Assembly (NCBI GenBank): GCA_900541975.1 | Contig: UQLR01000017.1 | Location: 1-48,236, forward strand | Source: an uncultured Oscillospiraceae bacterium | Lineage (GTDB): Bacteria; Bacillota; Clostridia; Oscillospirales; Acutalibacteraceae | Direction: 5' to 3' | DNA length: 48,236 nt | Shown here: in pieces, positions 33,568 to 42,157 of the stretch | Layout: each line of letters begins with the position of its first letter | Numbering within the stretch: the first letter of the stretch is position 1 | Position numbers and translations under genes: made by a program | The notes under the pieces: generated by a model | What the model was told of the DNA's origin: nothing | The model's database searches: none | The model's input: only the letters and a program-made list of their open reading frames with translations

Positions 33568-35274
33568 TTAGATGTTATAAAGATGATAATATATTCCTTT
33601 TTGTTCTAAAAGCTGATCATGATTACCATGCTCCATTATTGTGCCATTATTTAGCACATATATGGTGTTTGCATTTTTAACTGTAGAAAGGCGATGAGCA
33701 ATCAGAATTATGGTTGTATCTTTAAATGAATCTAAAAGGATTGATATTATCTTTTCTTCCGTTTCGTTGTCAAGCATAGATGTGGCTTCGTCAAAAATAA
33801 GAATGGGATTTTTTTTCAAGAGAGCTCTAGCTATAGAAATACGTTGTTTCTCACCTCCAGATAGTTTTATTCCATTTTCACCTACCACAGTTTCTAGCTT
33901 ATTGGGCAGGGTATTGATAAATTCGTGTAGACCGGCTTGAACAAGTATATGCTGTAATTCTTCATCGGTTATTTCTTTGCCTAAAACGATATTATTGTAA
34001 ATAGTATCGTTTAAAAGAAATATATTTTGACTGACAATACTGATTTGTCCTCGCAAGCAATCAATATCAAAATCTTTTATATCAATTCCATCTACAGTTA
34101 TAGAACCACTTATACAATCCCATAATCTAAATAGCAGATGCATTAACGTTGTTTTTCCTGCACCACTTTGTCCAACAATCGCATAAATCTCTCCCTTTTT
34201 GAATTCCATAAAAACATCATGCAGAACAGGCTTTTTTTCCTCATAGTAAAAAGTCACATCTTCAAATTTGATATTACCTTGTATTGTTTTAGTCTGAGTA
34301 CCATTTTTAACATCTATTTTAGTATTCAGCAAATTATTTAATCTATTCCATGCTATATTGCAAGTTGTTAGATCGTTATTAAACTGTACAAGCTGTAAAA
34401 TCGGTGCTATAAATCTTTGAGAATATAAATTAAAGGTAACTAAGCCGCCATACGATAGACTACCGATAATAACCTTATATCCACCATACCCCAGCAGTAC
34501 AGCAATAGTTACTGCATTTATGAAATTCAGAACAGAATGATTAAGTGCAATAGTATATCCACCTTTAATATTCGCTTTTGCATAATCCGTTTCTAATTTA
34601 TTGTGTTTTTTTTGAAAAAACTCTTTTAAACCTCCTTCAGAGAAGGAAAATAAATTGCCAATCATTTCTTGAGCAGAGCTGTTCAATTTTCCGATTGCAT
34701 TGCGGATTGAAATTGTTACTTGTTCTATTTTCTTGTTGTAAAATCTTTGGGCAAGATACAATATAATTTGAAATGCAATTAAAATTAAAAGCAAATCAAA
34801 TTGCAATGTAATTAGAAAAAACGCTAATCCAATTACAGTAATCAGGTTTGACACAAAATTGAAAAGCGATGTGGTCAATATACTTGGAATTTCTTCTATG
34901 TCCCTATACATTGTGGTAAACAAATCTCCACTATTGTAGTTCGACATAAAGTTCCCTGATAATTTATTTATATGTTCAAAGCAGCGTGATCGTAACTTAA
35001 TAACTAAGGTACGATTAAATTTACTTATGTTTCGCTGGTATAATATTTCGCAAATTGAGCCTATTGCAGTCGTTATAACAATAAGCATGGTATAAAAGAT
35101 TAAACTGTCAAACCTTAGCTTTGTAATAGCAACATCAAAGACTTGCAATACAAAGAAAGGTGTGGATATTTTCATTATTCCGCTAATAATAACGAGAAAA
35201 AAATTTAAAAAGTATGTGGTTCTATATCCCTTTGTAAGAGGAAATAGCTCACGAATCAATTTTAGTCTTTTCAT
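33568..35274 (-). CDS. ABC exporter, fused membrane and ATPase domains
   Basis: 568 residues. An N-terminal six-helix ABC transmembrane region (about 15-300) is followed by an ATPase domain with Walker A G-Q-S-G-A-G-K-T, signature L-S-G-G-E-K-Q-R and Walker B I-L-I-F-D-E-A. There is no N-terminal C39 peptidase, so leader removal must be done by another protein, most simply the S8 protease encoded just upstream. It probably exports the mature peptides. The gene starts 26 bases inside the protease gene, showing coupled translation. Confidence 0.9.
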   Translation of the reverse strand: MKRLKLIRELFPLTKGYRTTYFLNFFLVIISGIMKISTPFFVLQVFDVAITKLRFDSLIFYTMLIVITTAIGSICEILYQRNISKFNRTLVIKLRSRCFEHINKLSGNFMSNYNSGDLFTTMYRDIEEIPSILTTSLFNFVSNLITVIGLAFFLITLQFDLLLILIAFQIILYLAQRFYNKKIEQVTISIRNAIGKLNSSAQEMIGNLFSFSEGGLKEFFQKKHNKLETDYAKANIKGGYTIALNHSVLNFINAVTIAVLLGYGGYKVIIGSLSYGGLVTFNLYSQRFIAPILQLVQFNNDLTTCNIAWNRLNNLLNTKIDVKNGTQTKTIQGNIKFEDVTFYYEEKKPVLHDVFMEFKKGEIYAIVGQSGAGKTTLMHLLFRLWDCISGSITVDGIDIKDFDIDCLRGQISIVSQNIFLLNDTIYNNIVLGKEITDEELQHILVQAGLHEFINTLPNKLETVVGENGIKLSGGEKQRISIARALLKKNPILIFDEATSMLDNETEEKIISILLDSFKDTTIILIAHRLSTVKNANTIYVLNNGTIMEHGNHDQLLEQKGIYYHLYNI

Positions 35275-36265
35275 CTACTATCCCTCCAATCAATTTTCCA
35301 ATACTATTTATCGAGCATAGCGAAGTATATTTAATATTGGAATGGTTTATAGTAATTCCGAACTGCTTTTCTAAGTCAATTATTAATTGCTTGATTTTAT
35401 TAGTATGTATGAGTCCATTCTTAAATAAATTTGTATTCAAATCAACAACTATATTATCTCCCCATCCCATAATATCACTCAGAATTTGATGTACTGCTAC
35501 TAAAACCGATTGATCACAAACTTGTTGGTGCCCTATTACATATGTATCTGTAAAAGCAACAATATCATTTTCCGTCCAGTCATTTCTTGTTGCGTTTTTT
35601 TCGAGTATTAGACCAGCACTTTCTAAATTGAGTATCATATTATAATCCGTTTCTAACTTGAGTAATAAACCAGAGATCACTGCACACGCTCTACTATTTC
35701 CACTAAACATAAAATAGTTATCGAGGGTCCAGGATGTAAAGGTCGGTGAAATGTCTGCTATACATTGGATGTCTTCTTTTGAATTATACCAATACTCTTC
35801 AGAGGAACTAAAGAAACTTCCACGTACACCAATTACTGACGGATATGCTGCTGGAAAACTTTGGCGATGTCCATTAGAAACCGATGCAACAATAATTTTT
35901 CCCTTTTTTTGTAGCGCATCGCAAATGAGTTTAAGATTTACGCTTCCTACTTCCTCAAGTAATGATAAGCTAAGATTTATAATATGATATTTTAAATCCA
36001 TGCAGTGCTCTAGTGCTGCTTCAAGCACAGGATAAACCGTTTCTAAATTCTGATCTAATATTTTGATGATATAGAATTGAGTTTCTGGAAATATAGACTT
36101 AATAGTATATGCACATGCTGAACCGTGACCATTATCATCATCAAAACTATCATCACAGCATACATAGTTTTCCTCTACATAGAAATGTTTCCCACCAACT
36201 AAACAATCGCAAAAATCTAATTTATTTATCCCACTATCTATAAGTACAACAACTTTTTTATCCAT
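35249..36265 (-). CDS. S8 (subtilisin-like) protease fused to acyl-carrier-like domain
   Basis: 338 residues, without a signal peptide, so cytoplasmic. The S8 domain has Asp10 (V-L-I-D-S-G), His47 (N-G-H-G-S-A), oxyanion Asn131 (S-V-S-N-G-H) and Ser191 (S-G-N-S-R-A-C-A). Residues about 262-335 read like an acyl carrier protein (V-D-L-N-T-N-L-F-x-N-G-L, then L-I-I-D-L-E-K-Q-F-G-I-T-I). Where carriers have D-S-L, this one has I-H-T, so the phosphopantetheine serine is missing. Known CLI_3235/CcpM-type peptide maturation systems include an acyl-carrier-related protein, which supports this reading. Likely job: removing the leader from the two precursors upstream. Confidence 0.85.
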   Translation of the reverse strand: MDKKVVVLIDSGINKLDFCDCLVGGKHFYVEENYVCCDDSFDDDNGHGSACAYTIKSIFPETQFYIIKILDQNLETVYPVLEAALEHCMDLKYHIINLSLSLLEEVGSVNLKLICDALQKKGKIIVASVSNGHRQSFPAAYPSVIGVRGSFFSSSEEYWYNSKEDIQCIADISPTFTSWTLDNYFMFSGNSRACAVISGLLLKLETDYNMILNLESAGLILEKNATRNDWTENDIVAFTDTYVIGHQQVCDQSVLVAVHQILSDIMGWGDNIVVDLNTNLFKNGLIHTNKIKQLIIDLEKQFGITINHSNIKYTSLCSINSIGKLIGGIVDEKTKIDS

Positions 36266-36288
36266 ATACTTGCATTCCCATCATTTTT

Positions 36289-36326
36289 TAAAAAAGAAGG
36301 CGGCAGTCTTACACCGCCGCCTTCCG
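36289..36326 (-). terminator. Terminator after the precursor genes
   Basis: GAAGGCGGC (36296-36304) pairs with GCCGCCTTC (36316-36324). On the minus strand the stem is followed by six T. It lies between the second precursor and the protease gene, so most transcripts should stop here and the precursors would be made in excess over the protease and transporters. Confidence 0.85.
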
Positions 36327-36401
36327 TTTCTATATTAGCCGCCTCATTCGCATTTATTAATTATAGTATGACGACAAGTACAAGAAATTACCACTCAGAG
36401 A

Positions 36402-36575
36402 TTACCACCAAGTCGTAGTTTTGGGAGTGTAGGCGGTATCATAGTAGACACAACCTTGTGTATTACCGTCGAGTTTTCCAACCCACACTTTTTTCTCCGT
36501 GCAATCATCAGCACAACCTTGACCACGAACTTTCAAGTTCAAGTTTGTGTTCTGAATTTTATTGATTTTCATCAT
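36402..36575 (-). CDS. Candidate RiPP precursor peptide 2
   Basis: 57 residues, starting at an ATG nine bases after GGAG. A short leader (M-M-K-I-N-K-I..L-N-L-K-V-R-G-Q) leads to a core with C21-x3-C25, then E-K-K-V-W-V-G-K, C42-V-Y-Y and a final W-W. It aligns with precursor 1 over its whole length: L-K-V-x-G-Q-x-C-x3-C-x-E-K, W-x-G-K, G-C-x-Y, and a terminal W-W. Two radical SAM genes directly upstream make it a modified-peptide precursor. The final crosslinks cannot be told from sequence. Confidence 0.85.
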   Translation of the reverse strand: MMKINKIQNTNLNLKVRGQGCADDCTEKKVWVGKLDGNTQGCVYYDTAYTPKTTTWW

Positions 36576-36615
36576 AAAACACCACTCCTTTCAAAAATTG
36601 ACTAAAAGGCAAGGT

Positions 36616-36780
36616 TTACCACCATGCTCCACGAGCAGTATACCCAATTGTATACCAGCAGCCAGCTTCCCAACCATCAGCTTCTTTTTTGCCAGCCCAG
36701 ATCTTTTCCTCGCAGTTGTTTGTACAAGCTTGTCCCTGAACCTTCAATGGAAGAGTAGTTTCAATCTTTTTAACCTTCAT
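36616..36780 (-). CDS. Candidate RiPP precursor peptide 1
   Basis: 54 residues, starting at an ATG with AAGGATGG upstream. Leader M-K-V-K-K-I-E-T-T-L-P-L-K-V-Q-G-Q, then the core: C19-x3-C23-E-E-K, W28-A-G-K, C41-W-Y, and the terminal G-A-W-W. It has three cysteines and five tryptophans in 54 residues. The three Cys, W-x-G-K and W-W are shared with precursor 2. It is the first short gene after the second radical SAM gene and precedes precursor 2 by about 40 bases. Confidence 0.85.
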   Translation of the reverse strand: MKVKKIETTLPLKVQGQACTNNCEEKIWAGKKEADGWEAGCWYTIGYTARGAWW

Positions 36781-36840
36781 GTAATTCACCATCCTTTGTT
36801 TTTTTGTTTCATGGAATAACGAGGCGACTACTATAAACGA

Positions 36841-37866
36841 CTATAAATTTGCAATATTCCTTTGCAAATAATACTCAGAAAGTTTAACTTTCAAGTTTTC
36901 AATACTACAAACAATCGCTGATGGAGTATGAAGACTACCACACATTACTTTATTGATCATTCTACAACGAGTGGTATTACAGTAATTGTATCTCGAGCAT
37001 CCTATACATTCAGTAATTTCAATTTTATCCCAACCAAGTATCTCCGTTACTTTTTCTTTATTTACCCCCTCCTTAATTGTGCCAACTACAAATTCCGGTA
37101 TACCAACAGTAACAACACAGGGATATATTACACCATCGGTATCTATGCTAAATGTCGATGTACCTCCGTTACATGGAGAATTAGCCATTTTCGATAAAGC
37201 ATCGTTAATAAGCCCTACATTGGTTATCTTGTCATAATCTTTGATATAATCAATAATTAACTTTCCCTGATCTAAAAGGATCTCCATGTCTTTTTCTGTC
37301 CAGTCATTACAGAAAGTATCAATAACAGGTACAATAGTTGTAAAACCTAAATCTAAAAGGTGCTTTACACTTTCATAGAGTGTCGATGCTGTTTGGGGGT
37401 TAATAGTCATTCGTGCCTTTACATCACTACGTTTCTCCAATAATTTTTTTGCTTTTTCTACGACTACAGCATAGGAACCTTTTTTATTAGCAAAAACCCT
37501 ATTAGCATCATGGGCAGATTGAATACCATCAATACTGACTGATATTTCTGAATAGTGTTGGCTTAAAAAATCAATCATTAAATCAGTCAATAGAGTAGCA
37601 TTTGTGGTAATTATGTATTGGACATTTTTGACTTTTTCATTCAGCCTTTTGATAAAGTATTGAATTTTATCAAACTCAATCAAAGGTTCTCCACCATGAG
37701 TCACAATAGATACTGTTTTATCTGAACAACTTCTTTGCTTCTCTACGATAAAATTCACAATACCGTCTAACACATCGTATGACGTTGAACGTACCATTTT
37801 ATTACATTCATAGCAGTATGTACAATCCATATTACATTGATTGGTAAAAAATATGGTGTAATTCAA
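36841..37866 (-). CDS. Radical SAM/SPASM peptide maturase (CcpM-like)
   Basis: 341 residues. The radical SAM cluster motif C11-x3-C15-x2-C18 lies within T-N-Q-C-N-M-D-C-T-Y-C, and H-G-G-E-P-L is the SAM-binding segment. The C-terminal SPASM-type region has C-x2-C (E-C-I-G-C), C-N-T-T-R-C and later cysteines, for auxiliary iron-sulphur clusters. The C-N-T-T-R-C-R-M-I-N pattern resembles the Cys-rich peptide maturase CcpM. It has no N-terminal leader-binding domain, unlike the other radical SAM protein, so they may act in sequence. The start is a TTG with AAGGTGA upstream. Confidence 0.88.
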   Translation of the reverse strand: MNYTIFFTNQCNMDCTYCYECNKMVRSTSYDVLDGIVNFIVEKQRSCSDKTVSIVTHGGEPLIEFDKIQYFIKRLNEKVKNVQYIITTNATLLTDLMIDFLSQHYSEISVSIDGIQSAHDANRVFANKKGSYAVVVEKAKKLLEKRSDVKARMTINPQTASTLYESVKHLLDLGFTTIVPVIDTFCNDWTEKDMEILLDQGKLIIDYIKDYDKITNVGLINDALSKMANSPCNGGTSTFSIDTDGVIYPCVVTVGIPEFVVGTIKEGVNKEKVTEILGWDKIEITECIGCSRYNYCNTTRCRMINKVMCGSLHTPSAIVCSIENLKVKLSEYYLQRNIANL

Positions 37867-37878
37867 TCAATCACCTTC

Positions 37879-39180
37879 TTATTTCCAAATATTTTTCAAA
37901 ATCTCTTTCTTATAAGCACATCTTTCCTTGAATTCTTTTTCATCTATTTTATACATGGGATAAACACAAGACCAGCAAAAATAATTTATATTACAATTCT
38001 TGCAGGGTTCAAATTCACTTGGCTCAAACTTTTGCACGCAAGGACAAACGAAAAAGCCATCATTCGTATAGAAAAGTTTTCTCAAGTCATCAATTTCAGA
38101 CATAGTACCAAGTCTAAATTCAGGTTCAACAAACAAATTACACGGGAAAATATCTCCATTGGCTTCTATAGTAATCTGATTATACCCGGCAGTGCAGCAG
38201 CAAGTGCGACACTCTGAATTTGTCTTTTTATCTTCCTGTCGTAAGAACTCCGTAGTAACCACATTATCCAAAATATCTTTATTCTCTTTTGCTCGACCTT
38301 CGTAAGATAATGCTCTCAGCATAGGAGTTGTATTTAACGATTCATTCAGCTCCATAAACTGTTTAGTATATCTCACATTGTTTGCACTTAAAACCATAGA
38401 AATACTAATCTTACTAAAGCCATGAGATTGAAGCAACTTTATGCTTGAAACAACCTTTTCAAATACCCCTTTGCCTCTTATAACAGCACATGACTCTTCA
38501 TCTGCTCCATCAAGACTAATATCTATGCTATCAATTTGGCTAACGATTTCTTTAACGTTCTTAGGAGTGATCAAAGTGCCATTGGTCATGAGGGTGATTT
38601 TTCCATTATATATGCTCCGTAAATATCCCAATATTGTCAAAAAGTCTGATCTCAGCAAAGGCTCTCCGCCTGTTAGCGTAATGTTTTTGGGATTAGCAGC
38701 TACAATTTTATCGAGAAACGCACAAATTGTTTTTGTGTCAAAATGTTCTTTATCACTTTGACCAAATGCAGCATTGACCATACAATGAATACACTTCAAA
38801 TTACATCTATGTGTAATTGCAAAACTAATATTTTCAATAATTTTTTCATCATCATTATATAGACAGTTCATTGAGTCTAATAATTTAATGAGCTGCTTCA
38901 TATATTCTCGATCCTCGTCATCAGCAAGACTTTCAGACAAGGCACTCCACGACAATCCTTCCTTATTACACAATTCCAAAATATCGTAACACTGTTTTGG
39001 AACTTTAATCCACTGACCATTGAGCCGATTGAATATAATAGCTTGATCCTCATTAAACATAAACTTAGCCATGTTCGAAAATCGAATTCTCTTTGTATCC
39101 TCCACTTTAATTGCCCCCATATTAAAATTAATCTTTCGAATTGTACGAATTGCACATTCCATGTTGTTACATTTACACAA
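37879..39180 (-). CDS. Radical SAM/SPASM peptide maturase with N-terminal RRE-like domain
   Basis: 433 residues. Residues about 35-110 look like a PqqD/RRE-type leader-binding domain (Y-D-I-L-E-L-C-N-K, L-L-D-S-M-N-C-L). The radical SAM motif C126-x3-C130-x2-C133 (H-R-C-N-L-K-C-I-H-C) and T-G-G-E-P-L-L follow. The SPASM region contains C-C-C, I-F-P-C-N-L, C-P-C and C-x2-C-x5-C-x2-C. The RRE and the paired maturase suggest it installs the first modification. Start choice is uncertain: no strong ribosome site precedes the codons at 39180, 39162 or 39120. Confidence 0.88.
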   Translation of the reverse strand: MCKCNNMECAIRTIRKINFNMGAIKVEDTKRIRFSNMAKFMFNEDQAIIFNRLNGQWIKVPKQCYDILELCNKEGLSWSALSESLADDEDREYMKQLIKLLDSMNCLYNDDEKIIENISFAITHRCNLKCIHCMVNAAFGQSDKEHFDTKTICAFLDKIVAANPKNITLTGGEPLLRSDFLTILGYLRSIYNGKITLMTNGTLITPKNVKEIVSQIDSIDISLDGADEESCAVIRGKGVFEKVVSSIKLLQSHGFSKISISMVLSANNVRYTKQFMELNESLNTTPMLRALSYEGRAKENKDILDNVVTTEFLRQEDKKTNSECRTCCCTAGYNQITIEANGDIFPCNLFVEPEFRLGTMSEIDDLRKLFYTNDGFFVCPCVQKFEPSEFEPCKNCNINYFCWSCVYPMYKIDEKEFKERCAYKKEILKNIWK

Positions 39181-39235
39181 CTAATAGGCGCAAGCAGACA
39201 TTGGGATTTGTTGTTGTGTACTATATTTCTTATAT

Positions 39236-39264
39236 AGTATACCACTTTATTGTTAGGATTGCAA
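39236..39264 (-). promoter_or_regulatory. Sigma-A-type promoter of the RiPP operon
   Basis: On the minus strand TTGCAA (39264-39259) and TATACT (39241-39236) are exactly 17 bases apart. It points at the first radical SAM gene, about 50 bases before its longest possible start. It is the only good minus-strand promoter I see before the cluster. Confidence 0.75.
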
Positions 39265-39556
39265 CAATGTATTTGATTTCCACATTTAGAATTTGACACA
39301 GGAAAGTTATGCAATACCAACAAAACTGTACCTATCAAGTAACTTTACAGCCATCATCAAAGATGATGTTCGAAGGGGATTGGGGATGTTGCCCCAACAA
39401 GCAATTTTTGAAAATTGAGCCAAAGGCGAAATTGAAAAAATGGGTGAACCTGTACAGGTTTACACTGCTTGCCAAAGAGTGTACACCTTGATAGGAATGT
39501 TGCACAAAAGTTATATTCGATTTTGTGTGTAAAAATACAAAATGACTATTTTGGTG

Positions 39557-39604
39557 GTGACAAACAAGAGAATTTGTGCTATACTGATCATAATATATTG
39601 ATCA
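39557..39604 (+). promoter_or_regulatory. Promoter and TGATCA dyad before the lipoprotein gene
   Basis: GTGACA and TATACT (39557-39562, 39580-39585) are 17 bases apart. Right after the -10 come two copies of TGATCA (39585-39590 and 39599-39604), forming an overall inverted repeat over the start of transcription. This is a likely operator for a regulator I cannot identify. Confidence 0.6.
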
Positions 39605-39643
39605 TAAACAGAGAGTGTTTATTTTGAGAGTGTGGTGATATAG

Positions 39644-41410
39644 TTGCGAAGTATGAGTATGAAACGTAAGGTAACTATCGGGATGATAGCGTTACTTACT
39701 AATATGATATTGTACACCGGCTGTAGTAATTCTAACGTATCGTTATCAAATTCTTCACCGACTTTACCTGAAGTAAATGAAACATCCATTGCAGCGGCTA
39801 TTGAACAAAGCGCCATGGAGGATGGTGGATATAGATTTGCAAATGCTGAATTTGAATCACAATTTAGTGTTTATGCCACATATTATATAAGGATGGCAAA
39901 AGAATATGCTGGTTGGTCGCAGTCCCCAATATCTCCAGAAACCAAAAGTGAAATTGAAGAAAAGTTTTTAAATGCTTCTGACATGGATTTAACGGATATT
40001 TTTTGCGCTATTTCTTTACTGGGAAGTAATGAAAACTTGCCTGCAAAAACAAAAGAAAATATTTCATCTTACTTAGATTCACTCTATGATAAAGATTTAA
40101 AGTGTTATACACTGTTTTATAATGGCGAAGGTAATGAGTATATATTTAATATATATGCGAACTACCTAGTGGACTTTATTTCCAGCTCATTGAATATAGA
40201 AATGAAGCCTATTGATGATTGGCTTGAAAAAGCAATTGAAGAGGTTTTTGTATCAGATGAGATAATTGCAGATAACTCCAGTGCGTACTCTATGTTTTTT
40301 GAATTGGCAAAGAATCACAACATAGAAGTTCCGGAAACATCGATAACTGCTATCATCCAAATGTTTGAAAATACTTTAGACAATATGGATGAACTGGACA
40401 ATCAAAATATATATGTGCCTGTATTCTTAATGGATTATTTGGACTTTTCGAGATTTGCGGGCTATGATAGTTCAAAAAATCACGACAAAGTTATACGTGT
40501 TTTATGTGACGAAAATGGCGTAAAGAAAGATGCATTTGTTGAATATGATGCGTATGGTTTGTACGCAACTATACGTGCTTTAAAACTTGCAAACTACAAT
40601 TTTGAAAGTTGTGTTCATTTTAGAGAGGTGTTTAATGAGTTCGATTCTTTTCTGTTAAGTGAAGATTCGTATATGTCTCCTGGATATGTGGAATCAAATT
40701 TTGTGGACACTTATTATGTGGATGCTTTAATTCATGATTTGGGTATAGATTCAAGTAATACTATTAGTCAATATTGTATAGAAAATAAACCCGCAATTCT
40801 TGAGAGCGATGTATTAAATATATACTATTTTCTTGAATTGTTGCAAAGGAATGATTTGTTAGAGCTTGTGGACGCTGAGCGTGATGAGATTATACAGAAG
40901 CTATCTTCAAGCATTCAAGTCCTAGCTAGTGACCCATCATCCATAAATGCGAACTTACCTAAAATTAATGGTTGTATCAAAGGATTAAAAATTTTAAACG
41001 AGAATCCACAATTCTCTGAAGAATACTATGATGCTATAGTAAAAAATTTTTCTGTGAGTTCTGATCAACAACAAAAGGCATATGATTTAGCCGGATTGAT
41101 TGAGTTCATTTGTTTAGTATCTCCAGATAACATAGACGATTCCAAAGAATATTGCCATCAATTAGAAACAACATTAATTCAATTGTCATCTGAAGATGTA
41201 AGTAATAAAATAATGTTGCAAAAAATGGCATTAAATGTTTTTGAATTAAGCAACTATGTTGTCACATCAGAATTTAATCAAATAGTAGTAAACACTTTGA
41301 GTCAATCGCAAGATGAAAGCGGTCTATTTAAAGGAGGAGATTCCAATGATGATCTTGTAAGTTTTCGTAGTACCTATGATGCAGTTGTTTTGTGTGAAAG
41401 TATTAACTAA
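39644..41410 (+). CDS. Large lipoprotein of unknown function
   Basis: 588 residues. A lipoprotein signal peptide ends at lipobox L-Y-T-G-C with Cys27 as the lipid site. The rest is acidic and helical, with recurring units such as Y-D-A-Y-G-L-Y-A-T-I-R-A-L-K-L and, at the C-terminus, G-L-F-K-G-G-x-S-N-D-D and S-T-Y-D-A-V-V-L-C. This pattern recalls alpha/alpha-toroid proteins (prenyltransferase/cyclase-like repeats), an inference only. Placed divergently from the RiPP operon and with similar base composition, it may be an immunity or surface-binding protein. TTG 39644 is the longest start; ATG 39653 is equally possible. Confidence 0.7.
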   Translation: MRSMSMKRKVTIGMIALLTNMILYTGCSNSNVSLSNSSPTLPEVNETSIAAAIEQSAMEDGGYRFANAEFESQFSVYATYYIRMAKEYAGWSQSPISPETKSEIEEKFLNASDMDLTDIFCAISLLGSNENLPAKTKENISSYLDSLYDKDLKCYTLFYNGEGNEYIFNIYANYLVDFISSSLNIEMKPIDDWLEKAIEEVFVSDEIIADNSSAYSMFFELAKNHNIEVPETSITAIIQMFENTLDNMDELDNQNIYVPVFLMDYLDFSRFAGYDSSKNHDKVIRVLCDENGVKKDAFVEYDAYGLYATIRALKLANYNFESCVHFREVFNEFDSFLLSEDSYMSPGYVESNFVDTYYVDALIHDLGIDSSNTISQYCIENKPAILESDVLNIYYFLELLQRNDLLELVDAERDEIIQKLSSSIQVLASDPSSINANLPKINGCIKGLKILNENPQFSEEYYDAIVKNFSVSSDQQQKAYDLAGLIEFICLVSPDNIDDSKEYCHQLETTLIQLSSEDVSNKIMLQKMALNVFELSNYVVTSEFNQIVVNTLSQSQDESGLFKGGDSNDDLVSFRSTYDAVVLCESIN

Positions 41411-41430
41411 AATGTAAGGAGGTAACGTGT

Positions 41431-42141
41431 ATGAAGAAAATGTTAAAAAGTGCATTGGCGTTAGCTATGGGAGCAGTTATGCTCATGCCGGTTACTGCTT
41501 TTGCAGCAGAAGATGAACCTACCCTCATTTCTACTCAGGAAGTGGCTTTGAGTCCTTCTGGTGCAAATACCAGAAGTGCTGAAACCAAGGAATTCACCTT
41601 GAGCACTTATGAAGATAACGGTAGGACGGTGTATTCTTTTGATGTGGAAGACGAAGAATATCGTCAGGCCGCTATGGAATATATCAACGAACTTACTGGT
41701 GATCCGGGGCCTACTCCTCAGACAAGAGGTATTTTGCAGCCTGGAGAGTCTGAGTATCATAACGATACACAGTATGATGGCGATGCGATGTCTTACGCAT
41801 GGAAAAGAAATACTGCCGGTCAAACAGATAATAATTTTGAGGGCGGACAGTCATCGCTTTGGTCTGGAAGCGGAAATTGTGACTACATCGTATTGAATCA
41901 GGGCATTTCTGTAAGTGGAATTGCAGTTTCTATTTCTTGGCCGCCGTCTGTTTCTGGTAGTGGTAGCAGTGCTTCTTGGCAATCTCAGCCGGTATATGAC
42001 AATGTTGCTGGAGCAAGTTTTAATGGACTCGTAGTTGGTGGCACAGCTTTTTCTTGTACGTTTAGCGAAAATGGCGATGTGTATGTAGGAAGCCGAATCT
42101 ATCGTCCGACAACCACCATTAAGTTCAGTTATTTCTCCTAA
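41431..42141 (+). CDS. Secreted protein of unknown function
   Basis: 236 residues. A signal peptide (1-26, ending V-T-A-F-A-A) is followed by an acidic propeptide-like region to about residue 95, then a Gly/Ser-rich part with beta character (W-S-G-S-G-N-C, S-I-S-W-P-P-S-V-S-G-S-G), two cysteines and an aromatic end. I recognise no family. Base composition is less AT-rich than the RiPP genes. An excellent AAGGAGG lies upstream, 20 bases after the lipoprotein stop, so it is likely co-transcribed with it. Confidence 0.7.
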   Translation: MKKMLKSALALAMGAVMLMPVTAFAAEDEPTLISTQEVALSPSGANTRSAETKEFTLSTYEDNGRTVYSFDVEDEEYRQAAMEYINELTGDPGPTPQTRGILQPGESEYHNDTQYDGDAMSYAWKRNTAGQTDNNFEGGQSSLWSGSGNCDYIVLNQGISVSGIAVSISWPPSVSGSGSSASWQSQPVYDNVAGASFNGLVVGGTAFSCTFSENGDVYVGSRIYRPTTTIKFSYFS

Positions 42142-42157
42142 TCAGTGGAGGCACAAA

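Larger units (their letters stand above)
39181..39643. other. Divergent intergenic region, possible scar
   Basis: These about 460 bases separate the RiPP operon from the lipoprotein gene. They contain the minus-strand promoter (39236-39264), a plus-strand promoter (39557-39585) and a TGATCA dyad (39585-39604). In between, 39309-39491 is an open frame with no ribosome site and an unusual Lys/Trp/Cys-rich product; it looks more like a decayed fragment than a gene. I find no RNA gene in the rest. Confidence 0.5.

Noticed and set aside
36595..36780. Extending precursor 1 to the upstream in-frame ATG (adds M-V-N-Y)
   Set aside because: That ATG lies in the ribosome-binding sequence AAGGATGG itself; the next ATG has proper spacing.
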